From positions 1 through 64,000 of the forward strand of contig CAIYFP010000462.1 in NCBI GenBank assembly GCA_903925515.1: a stretch of 64,000 bases of DNA. The letters are read 5' to 3'. Positions 41,878 to 49,672 of the stretch are shown here, piece after piece. Numbering within the stretch: position 1 is the stretch's first letter; the number at the start of each line of letters is the position of its first letter. This DNA is from an uncultured Verrucomicrobiota bacterium. GTDB taxonomy: Bacteria > Verrucomicrobiota > Verrucomicrobiia > Limisphaerales > UBA9464. A program made the position numbers and the translations under genes. Under the pieces are notes generated by a model, which was not told the DNA's origin, ran no database searches, and saw only the letters and a list, made by a program, of their open reading frames with translations.

Positions 41878-43209
41878 TCAGAGTTCCTTGGTCTCCCAGC
41901 CCTTGCGATACGCGCGACGCACGAACGCGTTGGCTTCCTTCACGTTGGTGAAGCGGAGCCTTGCTGCGTTCCACTCCAGCCTCGTGTCCCGGAACCGGGT
42001 GGCCACCGACCCAAGGAGGATGCACTCGGTGAGCGGGCCGGAGTAGTCGAAGTGGGTGGACGTCTTGCCCTCGCCGCGCACCGCGTTGACGAACTCGTGC
42101 CAGTGGTTCGCCGAGCCCACGTCCGGCATCTTGAACCCCCCGTACTTCTCCGCCGGGAGCAACACCGGCCGCGCCACGTGCGGGATCACCATGATGCCGT
42201 CGGTTCCGATCAGGATGGAGCCTTGGTCCGGCAACGGCGTCTTGCCCAGCAGCGCGAGAACCTCCGCAGGCGGGCGCCTCGTGCCATCGTACCAGGTCAC
42301 CGGGACCTTGCCCGGCACCGTCTGCCGCGTCGCCGGGAACACGTACTCGATCACGGCGTCCGTGGCCCACGAATGAGAGTTCGGGGCCGCGCCGCGCGAC
42401 GTCACGGAGAGCGGGGCGGTCAGCTCCAACGCCCCGAAGACCGGGTCGAAGATGTGGCAGCCCATGTCGCCGAACGTGCCCGTGCCGAAGTCGAGGCGCC
42501 GGCGCCAGTTGCCCGGGTGATACCAGCCCTGCCCGATGAAGGGACGCTCCGCGCAAACCCCAAGCCATTGGTTCCAGTCAAGGCCGGCCGGCACGGGGTC
42601 GGTCCGGGACGGCATCGTCCCGTTGTCGCCCCATTGCTTGGAAGACCATGTGTGGACCTCGCGCACCTTGCCAATGACGCCGTCTTGCACGAGGCGGATG
42701 GCGAGGCGGTACTCGTTGGCAGAGTGGATCTGGATGCCCATCTGGGTCACCAGCTTCCGCCGCCGGGCCACCCTCGCGAGCTGGCGCGACTCATGAATGT
42801 CATGGGTGAGCGGCTTCTGCCCGTACACATGGATGCCCCGCTGCAACGCCGCCATGCCCTGCGGCGCGTGCATGTGGTCCGGGGTCGAGACGTTCACCGA
42901 GTCGAGCTTCTCCTTGTCCAGCAACTCGCGGTAGTCGGCATAGACGCGCGCCTCCGGGAACTTCTTCCGGAACTCTGCCGTTCGCGACGAGTCCACGTCC
43001 GCAACCGCCACCATGCGGACCGACTTGTGGCTGGCAATCTCGTTGAGGTCGGCCCACGCCATCCCGCCGGCACCAAAGCTGGCGTGCAGCACTTGGCCGG
43101 AGGGCGGGCGCGCGATCAGGTCGCGGGTGATGAAGGGCGCGGCCATCGCTCCGGCAAGGGTTGCCTGGAGAAAGCCGCGCCGCGTCGAGACGAATGAGGG
43201 GGAATCCAT
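41878..43209 (-). CDS. exported Gfo/Idh/MocA-family oxidoreductase
   Basis: 443 aa. The leader has a Tat motif (VSTRRGFLQATLAGAMAAPF). The Rossmann NAD(P) domain follows (HASFGAGGMAWADLNEI, VRMVAVADVDSSRTAEFRKKFP, ARVYADYRELLDKEKLDSVNVST, PDHMHAPQGMAALQRGIHVYGQKPLTH in pieces). The EKPL-type motif reads QKPLTH, with the catalytic Lys. The C-terminal domain has GNWRRRLDFGTGTFGDMGCHIFD, NHWHEFVNAVRGEGKTSTHFDYSGPLTE and LGSVATRFRDTRLEW. Tat-exported members are numerous in this phylum and act on sugars or inositols; substrate is unknown. It leads an operon with the PPP phosphatase. Confidence 0.92.
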   Translation of the reverse strand: MDSPSFVSTRRGFLQATLAGAMAAPFITRDLIARPPSGQVLHASFGAGGMAWADLNEIASHKSVRMVAVADVDSSRTAEFRKKFPEARVYADYRELLDKEKLDSVNVSTPDHMHAPQGMAALQRGIHVYGQKPLTHDIHESRQLARVARRRKLVTQMGIQIHSANEYRLAIRLVQDGVIGKVREVHTWSSKQWGDNGTMPSRTDPVPAGLDWNQWLGVCAERPFIGQGWYHPGNWRRRLDFGTGTFGDMGCHIFDPVFGALELTAPLSVTSRGAAPNSHSWATDAVIEYVFPATRQTVPGKVPVTWYDGTRRPPAEVLALLGKTPLPDQGSILIGTDGIMVIPHVARPVLLPAEKYGGFKMPDVGSANHWHEFVNAVRGEGKTSTHFDYSGPLTECILLGSVATRFRDTRLEWNAARLRFTNVKEANAFVRRAYRKGWETKEL

Positions 43210-43373
43210 GTACCGCAGGTTGGAGCGCGGGACGCACGCGGTTCAAGCATCGAGGTGCGGGTAGGTCCAACCCCGGCGTCACGGCGACCCCGCTGGCACA
43301 AGCCGCCCGCAAGTCACGGACATGTAACCCACGCGCCACCGAATGGATGGCCGACGGATGAACGATCGCCACC

Positions 43374-44057
43374 ATGTCCAAAGTCTTGGTGGTGTCCGAT
43401 GACGAGGCGACGCTTGACCTGATCGGCAAGGCCTTGAGGGCCGCTGGCATGGACGTGGCACGGGCCGGCACGGGCAAGGCGGGGCTGGATGCCGCCCGGT
43501 CGCTCGGGCCGGACATCGTGGTCCTTGACCTCGCCCTGCCCGACATGGACGGCCTTGAGCTCTGCAAGCGCATGAACCGGGACGCCCGGACGGAACGTAT
43601 CCCGGTGGTCGTGGTTTCGGATCAATCCGCCGAGATGGAGCGCGTTCTTGCCTTCGAGCTGGGGGCCGACGACTTCATCCCCAAGCCCTTCAGCCCCCGC
43701 GAGCTCGCGCTGAGGGTCAGAAGAAGCATCGCCCGCGCCCCCGTGCCGACCGTCGCCGGCGATATCCTCACGTTCGGCGACCTTGCCATCGACGTGCCGG
43801 GACACCGGGTCTTGGTGAAGGGCAGGGGCGTGGACGTCACCGCGACGGAGTTCCGCCTCCTGACGGTCCTTGCCAAGCGCCGGGGCAGGGTCCAGACGAG
43901 GGAACACCTGCTCCAGGACATATGGACCCCGGACGATCGCGAGGCCATCGACGCCCGCACCGTGGACACCCACATCCGCAGGCTCAGGGAGAAGCTTGGC
44001 GATGCGTCCGCCCATGTGGAGACGGTCCGGGGCGTTGGCTACCGCTTCGCGTCGTAG
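43374..44057 (+). CDS. OmpR/PhoB-type response regulator (orphan)
   Basis: 227 aa. Receiver domain: VLVVSDDEATLDL (acidic pair), IVVLDLALPDMDG (phospho-Asp near 53), VVVVSDQSAEM, ADDFIPKPFSPRELALR (Lys). Winged-helix DNA-binding domain: LTFGDLAIDVPGHRVLVKG, VDVTATEFRLLTVLAKRRG, QTREHLLQDIW, DARTVDTHIRRLREKLG, VETVRGVGYRF. The recognition helix is typical. No histidine kinase is adjacent, so its partner lies elsewhere. It sits just before the ribosomal operon but is separated by a promoter region. Confidence 0.95.
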   Translation: MSKVLVVSDDEATLDLIGKALRAAGMDVARAGTGKAGLDAARSLGPDIVVLDLALPDMDGLELCKRMNRDARTERIPVVVVSDQSAEMERVLAFELGADDFIPKPFSPRELALRVRRSIARAPVPTVAGDILTFGDLAIDVPGHRVLVKGRGVDVTATEFRLLTVLAKRRGRVQTREHLLQDIWTPDDREAIDARTVDTHIRRLREKLGDASAHVETVRGVGYRFAS

Positions 44058-44208
44058 CTCGGTCCCGCCCGTGAACACCGCGCGCGTGTCCGGCGTGCCC
44101 TCCGACACACCGGCGCCCGCCATCCCGGTGAAGCGTACGCTCCAACGCTGCGGCGAACGCGCACGACGGTCATGTCGGATGCCGGGACTGGGCGACGAAG
44201 AACATTTC

Positions 44209-44218
44209 TTTCCGGAAA
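44209..44218. promoter_or_regulatory. TTTCCGGAAA palindrome upstream of the rpsL promoter
   Basis: A perfect 10-bp palindrome lies 6 bp before the proposed -35 box of the ribosomal operon, flanked by A/T runs. It could be a regulator site or an UP-like element; no family is recognised. Confidence 0.35.
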
Positions 44219-44224
44219 AAGGTA

Positions 44225-44252
44225 TTGCAGGGGGGGGAAGCATCTGTATTCT
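44225..44252 (+). promoter_or_regulatory. sigma-70-type promoter of the rpsL-rpsG operon
   Basis: TTGCAG (-35, 44225-44230) and TATTCT (-10, 44247-44252) are spaced by 16 bp, the best promoter match in the window. It stands 45 bp before the rpsL ATG. The spacer has a G-run (GGGGGGG). Confidence 0.7.
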
Positions 44253-44296
44253 CTCGCCTCCATTTCGCCGCCACGGCGGCATATCCCTAGGCTGAG

Positions 44297-44698
44297 ATGC
44301 CCACGATAAATCAGTTGGTCCGCAAGGGCCGTAGCAAGTTGGTGTACAAGAGCAAGGCGCCCGCCCTGCAAAGCAATCCGTTCAGGCGGGGCGTCTGCTT
44401 GCAGGTCATGACGCGCACGCCGAAGAAGCCGAACTCCGCGTTGCGCAAGGTGGCCAAGGTGCGCCTCACCAACGGGAACGAGGTCATCGCCTACATCCCG
44501 GACGAGGGCCACAACCTGCAGGAGCACTCGATCGTTCTGGTGCGAGGCGGCCGCGTGAAGGACTTGCCGGGCGTTCGCTACCACATCGTGCGCGGCACGT
44601 TGGACGCGGCGGGAGTGGAAAAGCGCCGGGTCAGCCGGTCCAAGTATGGCGTCAAGCGGCCCAAGGCGGCGGCCGGCGGCGCCGCGGCGAAGAAGTAA
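44297..44698 (+). CDS. rpsL: 30S ribosomal protein S12
   Basis: 133 aa. S12 sits at the decoding centre. The sequence is standard: MPTINQLVRKGR, TRTPKKPNSALRKVAKVRLTNG, PDEGHNLQEHSIVLVRGGRVKDLPGVRY and KRRVSRSKYGVKRPK. Streptomycin-linked Lys residues in TPKKPNSALRK are intact. A short Ala/Lys tail follows. First gene of the str cluster. Confidence 0.99.
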   Translation: MPTINQLVRKGRSKLVYKSKAPALQSNPFRRGVCLQVMTRTPKKPNSALRKVAKVRLTNGNEVIAYIPDEGHNLQEHSIVLVRGGRVKDLPGVRYHIVRGTLDAAGVEKRRVSRSKYGVKRPKAAAGGAAAKK

Positions 44699-44767
44699 TC
44701 CCTCCAGGTTCATTCGTTGATTTGTTGACTCGATCTAGTCTGACACTGAAAGCATCCTCCATTCCCC

Positions 44768-44776
44768 GTTCTTTGT
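44768..44776 (+). promoter_or_regulatory. GTTCTTTGT immediately before the rpsG start
   Basis: This 9-mer directly abuts the rpsG ATG; the identical 9-mer abuts the rpsJ ATG (47535-47543). A GACACTG heptamer precedes both (44744-44750; 47529-47535). The rpsG leader has no Shine-Dalgarno, so the shared sequence may help initiation or be a regulator target. Confidence 0.45.
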
Positions 44777-45250
44777 ATGTCCCGTCGTCGTCGTGCCGAA
44801 AGGCGTTCGGTTGTTCCGGACGCGAAGTACAACAGCCCCTTGGTGGCTCGCCTCGTGAACACCGTCATGTACGGTGGCAAGAAGAGCCTTGCCCAGCGCA
44901 TCGTGTACGGCGCGCTGGATGTCATCGCCGAGAAGAACCCCGGCGCCAGCCCGCTCGAGGTGCTCCAGCGTGCAATCGACAACACCAAGCCTCGAATTGA
45001 GACCAAGGCACGCCGCGTGGGTGGTGCGACATACCAAGTTCCCGTCGAGCTTCCGGCCGATCGCCAGACCTCCTTGGCCATGCGCTGGATTGTCGGGTTT
45101 GCGGACGACCGCAAGGGTGTTCCGATGAAGCAAGCCTTGGCTGGCGAGGTGATGGAGGCGTACCTCGGGCAGGGCAATGCCATCCGCAAGCGAGATGACG
45201 TCCACAAGATGGCCCAAGCCAACCGCGCGTTCGCACACTTCCGCTGGTAG
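44777..45250 (+). CDS. rpsG: 30S ribosomal protein S7
   Basis: 157 aa. S7 nucleates assembly of the 30S head. Family segments: MSRRRRAERR, DAKYNSPLVARLVNTVMYGGKKSLAQRIVYGAL shown here as NSPLVARLVNTVMYGGKK, NTKPRIETKARRVGGATYQVP, ALRWI-type AMRWIVG, and ANRAFAHFRW at the end. It lies 78 bp after rpsL and is followed by a terminator. Confidence 0.99.
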   Translation: MSRRRRAERRSVVPDAKYNSPLVARLVNTVMYGGKKSLAQRIVYGALDVIAEKNPGASPLEVLQRAIDNTKPRIETKARRVGGATYQVPVELPADRQTSLAMRWIVGFADDRKGVPMKQALAGEVMEAYLGQGNAIRKRDDVHKMAQANRAFAHFRW

Positions 45251-45266
45251 CAAGCCCGGCCATGAT

Positions 45267-45293
45267 ACGCCCCGATGACCTCGGGGCGTTTTT
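45267..45293 (+). terminator. intrinsic terminator between rpsG and fusA
   Basis: ACGCCCCGA / TCGGGGCGT makes a perfect 9-bp stem with a TGACC loop (45276-45280) followed by five T. It lies 16 bp after the rpsG stop and separates S12/S7 from EF-G, which are usually one transcript. Confidence 0.93.
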
Positions 45294-45320
45294 GTCCCCC
45301 AGAAACATCTTCATTCCACC

Positions 45321-47507
45321 ATGAGCGACGCCAACGCGATCAACACGAGTGTCAACTCGCCGAACCGCCAGTATCCGCTCGAGCGGACCCGCAACATCGG
45401 CATTGCGGCCCACATCGACGCCGGAAAGACCACGACGACGGAGCGAATCCTTTTCTACACCGGCCTGATTCACAAGATCGGCGACGTGGATGATGGCAAC
45501 ACCGTGACGGATTGGATGGAGCAGGAGAAGGAGCGCGGGATCACCATTACGTCCGCCGCCGTGACTTGCTTCTGGACCCAGAAGAAGGAGGAGGGGTTGT
45601 TCAAGGCTCGGGAGGGCGTTGGGCATCGCATCAACATCATCGACACCCCGGGCCACGTGGACTTCACGGCGGAGGTGGAGCGCTCCATGCGCGTGCTGGA
45701 CGGTGCCGTGGCCGTGTTTTGTGGTGTCGCCGGCGTGCAACCGCAGTCCGAGACCGTGTGGCGGCAAGCCACGAAGTACAAGGTCCCTAGGATTGCATTT
45801 GTGAACAAGATGGACCGGACAGGGGCCAATTTTGCAAACGCCCTCAATGACATGCGGAGGAAGCTGGGCGCCTACGCGTATCCCATCGCCCTCCCGATCG
45901 GCGCCGAGGACAAGTTCGAGGGCGTCATCGACCTTGTGAACCAGAAGGCCATCGTCTGGGGGCCTGGTGACGTGACCAACGAGGGGTTGCGCTATGACAT
46001 CAAGGACGTCCCCGATGCGTTGAAGGAACAGGCGGCTGCCGGGCTGCAAGAGCTGATCGAGGCGGTGTCGAACAAGGACGACCGGATTGCTGAATTGGTC
46101 CTCGAGGAGAAGCCCATCACCCCCCAAGAGCTGAAGGCGGCCATTCGTCGCTTGACCTGCAAGATTGAGCTGGTGCCCGTGCTTTGCGGGTCCGCGTTCA
46201 AGAAGAAGGGCGTGCAGTACCTCGTGGACGCGGTCATCGACTACCTGCCGTCGCCCCTCGACATCCCGCCGGCCGAGGGCCAAGTCCCCGGCACCCAAGA
46301 CAAGGTGACCGTGCACACGACGGACACCGCGAAGTTCTGCTCGTTGGCATTCAAGCTTTGGACGGACCCCTACGCCGGCAAGCTGGTGTTCTTCCGCGTG
46401 TATTCGGGAGCCCTCAAGAAGGGCGACACGATCTACAATCCCCGCACCCGGAAACGCGAGCGCGTCAGTCGCTTGATGGTCATCCAAGGCAGCGAACGCA
46501 AGGACGTGGACTCCGTCTATTCCGGCGACATCGCGGCGTTGGTGGGCCTTCGCAACATCACTACGGGCGACACCCTATGCGACGAGTCGTTCGACGTGAC
46601 GTTGGAGCCGCCGACTTTCCCGGAGCCCGTCATCAGCATGGCGATCGAGCCCAAGACGAAGGCCGACCGTGACAAGATGTCGGAGGGCTTGCAGCGGCTG
46701 GCGGAGGAGGACCCGACCTTCCGCGTCTTCACGAACGAGGAGACGGGCCAACTCATCATCGCCGGCATGGGCGAGCTTCACCTTGAGATCATCCGGGATC
46801 GGTTGAAGCGGGAGTTCAAGGTGGAGGCGGACGCCGGGGCGCCGCAGATCGCGTACCGGGAGACGATCACGAAGGCGGCGGACGGCGAGGGCAAGTTCAT
46901 CCGTCAATCTGGCGGGCGTGGCCAGTACGGCCACGCGTGCGTCAAGGTTGAGCCCAACGAGAAGGGGAAGGGCGTCGAGGTCCTGAACGAGATCGTCGGT
47001 GGCGCGATCCCCCGCGAGTACGTTCCGGCCGTGGAAGATGGCATCTTGGAGGCCATCAAGTCCGGCGTGTACGCAGGGTATCAGGTGATCGACATCAAGG
47101 TGAGCATCGTGGACGGGTCCTTTCATGAGGTGGACTCGAACGAGCTCGCGTTCAAGATGGCGGGCATCTTCGCGCTGAAGGACGCGTTCAACGACGCAGC
47201 CCCGATCTTGCTCGAGCCGATCATGAAGGTCGAGGTGACGACGCCCGACGAGTATCAAGGAGACTTGCTGGGCGACATCAACCGCAGGCGTGGCATCATT
47301 CAAGGGGTTGACGCCAAGGCCGGGCAGACGGTCGTGACGGCGCAGGTGCCATTGGCCGAAATGTTCGGATACGCGACGGCGATCCGGTCATTGTCCAAGG
47401 GTCGGGCGTCGTATAGCATGGAACCGCTCAACTTTGAGCAGGTTCCCAACAGCGTCCTGACCACCGTGCTGGACGCGGCCAGGAAGAAGCCGGCGGCGCG
47501 CAGCTAA
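45321..47507 (+). CDS. fusA: translation elongation factor G
   Basis: 728 aa. GTPase that drives translocation. G1 AHIDAGKTTTTERILFYTG, G2 region RGITITSAAV, G3 DTPGHVDFTAEV, G4 FVNKMDRTGA and G5 GSAFKKKGVQ are all present. Domain III-V marks include ERKDVDSVYSGDIAALVGL, GELHLEIIRDRLKREF, ETITKAADGEGKFIRQSGGRGQYGH in parts, and RRGIIQGVDAKAGQTVV. The N-terminus carries about 18 residues before the G domain (MSDANAINTSVNSPNRQY). A terminator precedes it, so it needs its own promoter or read-through. No tuf gene follows. Confidence 0.99.
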   Translation: MSDANAINTSVNSPNRQYPLERTRNIGIAAHIDAGKTTTTERILFYTGLIHKIGDVDDGNTVTDWMEQEKERGITITSAAVTCFWTQKKEEGLFKAREGVGHRINIIDTPGHVDFTAEVERSMRVLDGAVAVFCGVAGVQPQSETVWRQATKYKVPRIAFVNKMDRTGANFANALNDMRRKLGAYAYPIALPIGAEDKFEGVIDLVNQKAIVWGPGDVTNEGLRYDIKDVPDALKEQAAAGLQELIEAVSNKDDRIAELVLEEKPITPQELKAAIRRLTCKIELVPVLCGSAFKKKGVQYLVDAVIDYLPSPLDIPPAEGQVPGTQDKVTVHTTDTAKFCSLAFKLWTDPYAGKLVFFRVYSGALKKGDTIYNPRTRKRERVSRLMVIQGSERKDVDSVYSGDIAALVGLRNITTGDTLCDESFDVTLEPPTFPEPVISMAIEPKTKADRDKMSEGLQRLAEEDPTFRVFTNEETGQLIIAGMGELHLEIIRDRLKREFKVEADAGAPQIAYRETITKAADGEGKFIRQSGGRGQYGHACVKVEPNEKGKGVEVLNEIVGGAIPREYVPAVEDGILEAIKSGVYAGYQVIDIKVSIVDGSFHEVDSNELAFKMAGIFALKDAFNDAAPILLEPIMKVEVTTPDEYQGDLLGDINRRRGIIQGVDAKAGQTVVTAQVPLAEMFGYATAIRSLSKGRASYSMEPLNFEQVPNSVLTTVLDAARKKPAARS

Positions 47508-47534
47508 TTTCAACAAAACACACCTTTAGACACT

Positions 47535-47543
47535 GTTCTTTGT
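47535..47543 (+). promoter_or_regulatory. GTTCTTTGT immediately before the rpsJ start
   Basis: Identical to the nine bases before rpsG. The fusA-rpsJ gap is only 36 bp, AT-rich (TTTCAACAAAACAC), and without Shine-Dalgarno. Confidence 0.45.
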
Positions 47544-47849
47544 ATGGCACAACGCATTCGTATCCGTCTGAAGGCCTACGACCACCGCGTGATTGATGCC
47601 TCGGCGAGCGAAATCGTCGAGACCGTCAAGCGATCGGGTGCTCGCGTGGCCGGCCCCATCCCCCTTCCTACCGCCGTCGAGCGCGTGACTGTCGGACGGT
47701 CGCCGCACGCGGACAAGAAGTCGCAGGAGACCTTCGAGCAGCGCACGCACAAGCGGTTGATCGACATCCTCGATCCGACCGCAAAAACGGTGGACGAGCT
47801 CAAGAAGCTCAACCTCCCGGCGGGCGTGGACATCACCATCAAGATTTAA
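47544..47849 (+). CDS. rpsJ: 30S ribosomal protein S10
   Basis: 101 aa: MAQRIRIRLKAYDHRVIDASASEIVETVKRSGARV in parts, GPIPLPTAVERVTVGRSPHADKKSQETFEQRTHKRLIDI and the end LPAGVDITIKI. Standard S10, also a transcription-antitermination partner of NusB. It starts 36 bp after fusA, preceded by the GTTCTTTGT leader that it shares with rpsG, and normally begins the S10 operon. Confidence 0.99.
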   Translation: MAQRIRIRLKAYDHRVIDASASEIVETVKRSGARVAGPIPLPTAVERVTVGRSPHADKKSQETFEQRTHKRLIDILDPTAKTVDELKKLNLPAGVDITIKI

Positions 47850-47853
47850 GGAG
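47848..47853 (+). promoter_or_regulatory. strong Shine-Dalgarno of rplC
   Basis: AAGGAG overlaps the rpsJ stop codon and stands 5 bp before the rplC ATG. It is the only textbook ribosome-binding site noticed in the window. Confidence 0.85.
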
Positions 47854-47858
47854 CAGCC

Positions 47859-48593
47859 ATGCCATTGGGACTTTTGGGAAAGAAAATCGGTCACACTCGG
47901 GTCTATGACTCCAACGGGGTGATGACCCCGGTTACCGTGGTTCAGGTGGGCCCCAACCGGGTTCTCCAGGTGAAGACGGTCGCCACGGATGGGTACAATG
48001 CCGTCCAGCTTGGCTTTGACGACCAACTGGAGCAGCGGGTAAGCAAGGCAGTTGTCGGCCATGTCCGAAAGCACAAGGGCGTGCCGGTCCGGCGCATCCG
48101 CGAGTTCCGCGAGTTCAGCAAGGGCGTAAATCCCGGCGATGTCGTGGGGGCTGACCTCTTCGAGGCCGGTCAGTTCGTGGATTGCATCGGCGTGACGAAG
48201 GGCCGTGGGTTCGAGGGCGTCGTAGGGCGTTGGGCCTTCCGCGGTGGCGACATGACGCACGGTGCCAAGGGGTGGCATCGACGTTCGGGGGCCATCGGCC
48301 AGCGCTTGTTCCCAGGCACGGTACGGCGCGGTCTCAAGATGCCCGGCCACATGGGCGCGGTGCAGCGGACCTCCCAAAACCTTGAGATTGTGCAGGTTCG
48401 GGCCGAGGACAACGTCCTCTTGATCCGGGGCAACTTTCCGGGCAGCGAGGGTGCCTACTGCGTCGTGCGGGAGTCCAAGAAGATCCCGCCGGGCGGACGA
48501 CGTCACAAGATGATCCATGAGGCGCGCCAGAAGGCCAAGGATGCCGCCTCGGGCAAGAAGGACGACAAGAAGGCCGGAGCCAAGAAGAAGTAA
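47859..48593 (+). CDS. rplC: 50S ribosomal protein L3
   Basis: 244 aa. LGLLGKKIGHTRVYDSNGVMTPVTVVQVGPNRVLQ in parts, GRGFEGVVGRWAFRGGDMTHGA, HRRSGAIGQRLFPGTVRRGLKMPGHMG, and DNVLLIRGNFPG are standard. The extension reaching into the peptidyl transferase centre is present. The last about 30 residues (ARQKAKDAASGKKDDKKAGAKKK) are a lysine-rich tail longer than in E. coli L3. Confidence 0.99.
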   Translation: MPLGLLGKKIGHTRVYDSNGVMTPVTVVQVGPNRVLQVKTVATDGYNAVQLGFDDQLEQRVSKAVVGHVRKHKGVPVRRIREFREFSKGVNPGDVVGADLFEAGQFVDCIGVTKGRGFEGVVGRWAFRGGDMTHGAKGWHRRSGAIGQRLFPGTVRRGLKMPGHMGAVQRTSQNLEIVQVRAEDNVLLIRGNFPGSEGAYCVVRESKKIPPGGRRHKMIHEARQKAKDAASGKKDDKKAGAKKK

Positions 48594-48602
48594 GGGCGAG
48601 AC

Positions 48603-49229
48603 ATGAAGCTTTTGATCAAGGACCTAAATGGGAATGCGTCGGGCGAGATCGACGTCGCGTTCGAGGTGATTGCAAACGGGCGTGGCACTCAGGCTGTTCA
48701 CGATACCGTCGTTGCGTACATGGCCGGGCGGCGGTCGGGGACGGCATCTGCCAAGACGATGGGCGAGGTGGCTGGCACGGGAAAGAAGCCATGGCGTCAG
48801 AAGGGCACGGGGCGTGCGCGTGCGGGGTCGTTTCAGTCTCCGTTGTGGCGTGGCGGTGGCGTGGTGCATGGGCCGAAGCCGCGCGACTTTTCCAAGAAGG
48901 TCAACAAGAAGGTTGCCCGCCTCGCCTTGCGCAAGGCCTTGAGCGAGCGCCTCAACGCGGGTGATGTCCAGGTGGTGGCGGACCTGAAGCTTGCCCAACC
49001 CAAGACGAAGGAATTCCTCGCGGTGCAGCGGACGCTTGGCGTGGACGGCCACACGGTCTTGTTTGTCCTCGACGGCGCCGACGAGTCGTTTGAGAGGGCG
49101 TCCCGCAACGTGGTCGGGGTGGGCATCGCGCATGCCGCCTCGGTCAACACCTACGAGTTGCTTCGATACGACAAACTGGTGTTCACCCGCGAGGCATTCG
49201 TTCGCGTGTCTAGCCGGTTCTCGGAGTAA
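48603..49229 (+). CDS. rplD: 50S ribosomal protein L4
   Basis: 208 aa. The exit-tunnel loop is complete: RSGTASAKTMGEVAGTGKKPWRQKGTGRAR and then GSFQSPLWRGGGVVHGP (cited in parts). Helical ends FSKKVNKKVARLALRKALSERL and VVGVGIAHAASVNTYELLRYDKLVFTREA are standard. ATG follows rplC by 9 bp with a weak GGGCGAG site. Confidence 0.99.
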   Translation: MKLLIKDLNGNASGEIDVAFEVIANGRGTQAVHDTVVAYMAGRRSGTASAKTMGEVAGTGKKPWRQKGTGRARAGSFQSPLWRGGGVVHGPKPRDFSKKVNKKVARLALRKALSERLNAGDVQVVADLKLAQPKTKEFLAVQRTLGVDGHTVLFVLDGADESFERASRNVVGVGIAHAASVNTYELLRYDKLVFTREAFVRVSSRFSE

Positions 49230-49251
49230 CCACCATCCAGAAGCATGCGCC

Positions 49252-49533
49252 ATGACCTCCTTTGACATCATCAAGACCATCCGGATCACCGAGAAGGGCA
49301 CCCTGCTAGCCGAGAAGCATAACCAGTACACGGTTGTTGCGGACAGAAGGGCGACGGCCCCGCAGATCAAGCGGGCCGTCCAAGACCTCTTCAAGGTCAA
49401 GGTCCAGCGGGTGAACACCCAAAATGTCCGCGGGAAGGCTCGTCGTCAGAACACGGCTGCCGCCGGACGGACCAGTGACTGGAAGAAGGCAATCATCACG
49501 CTGAAGGAAGGCGAGAAGATCGACCTTCACTAG
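49252..49533 (+). CDS. rplW: 50S ribosomal protein L23
   Basis: 93 aa: IIKTIRITEKGTLLAEKHNQYTVVADRRATAPQIKRAVQDLFKVKVQRVNT (cited in part) and the end KKAIITLKEGEKIDLH. L23 lies at the tunnel exit and binds trigger factor and SRP. It is the last ribosomal gene here; rplB and the rest of the S10 operon do not follow. Confidence 0.99.
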   Translation: MTSFDIIKTIRITEKGTLLAEKHNQYTVVADRRATAPQIKRAVQDLFKVKVQRVNTQNVRGKARRQNTAAAGRTSDWKKAIITLKEGEKIDLH

Positions 49534-49585
49534 GGCATCGACCGACGATCATCCTTTCGAGGACGCCTTCATGTCCTCCCCATGC

Positions 49586-49615
49586 AAAGCCGGGCCGGTC
49601 CATGGCCCGGCTTTT
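49586..49615 (+). terminator. intrinsic terminator ending the ribosomal operon
   Basis: AAAGCCGGGCC / GGCCCGGCTTT is a perfect 11-bp stem with a 7-nt loop (GGTCCAT) ending in a run of T, 52 bp after the rplW stop. Its position inside a longer open frame shows that the radical SAM gene starts further down. Confidence 0.93.
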
Positions 49616-49672
49616 CCATATCCAAGCCAGCCTTTTGGCAGGAACCGTTGGGTACTGGACGCGCGCTCGGGC

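Noticed and set aside
49571..49672. N-terminal extension of the radical SAM protein from ATG 49571
   Set aside because: It would place the rplW terminator inside the coding sequence and adds residues unlike the family.
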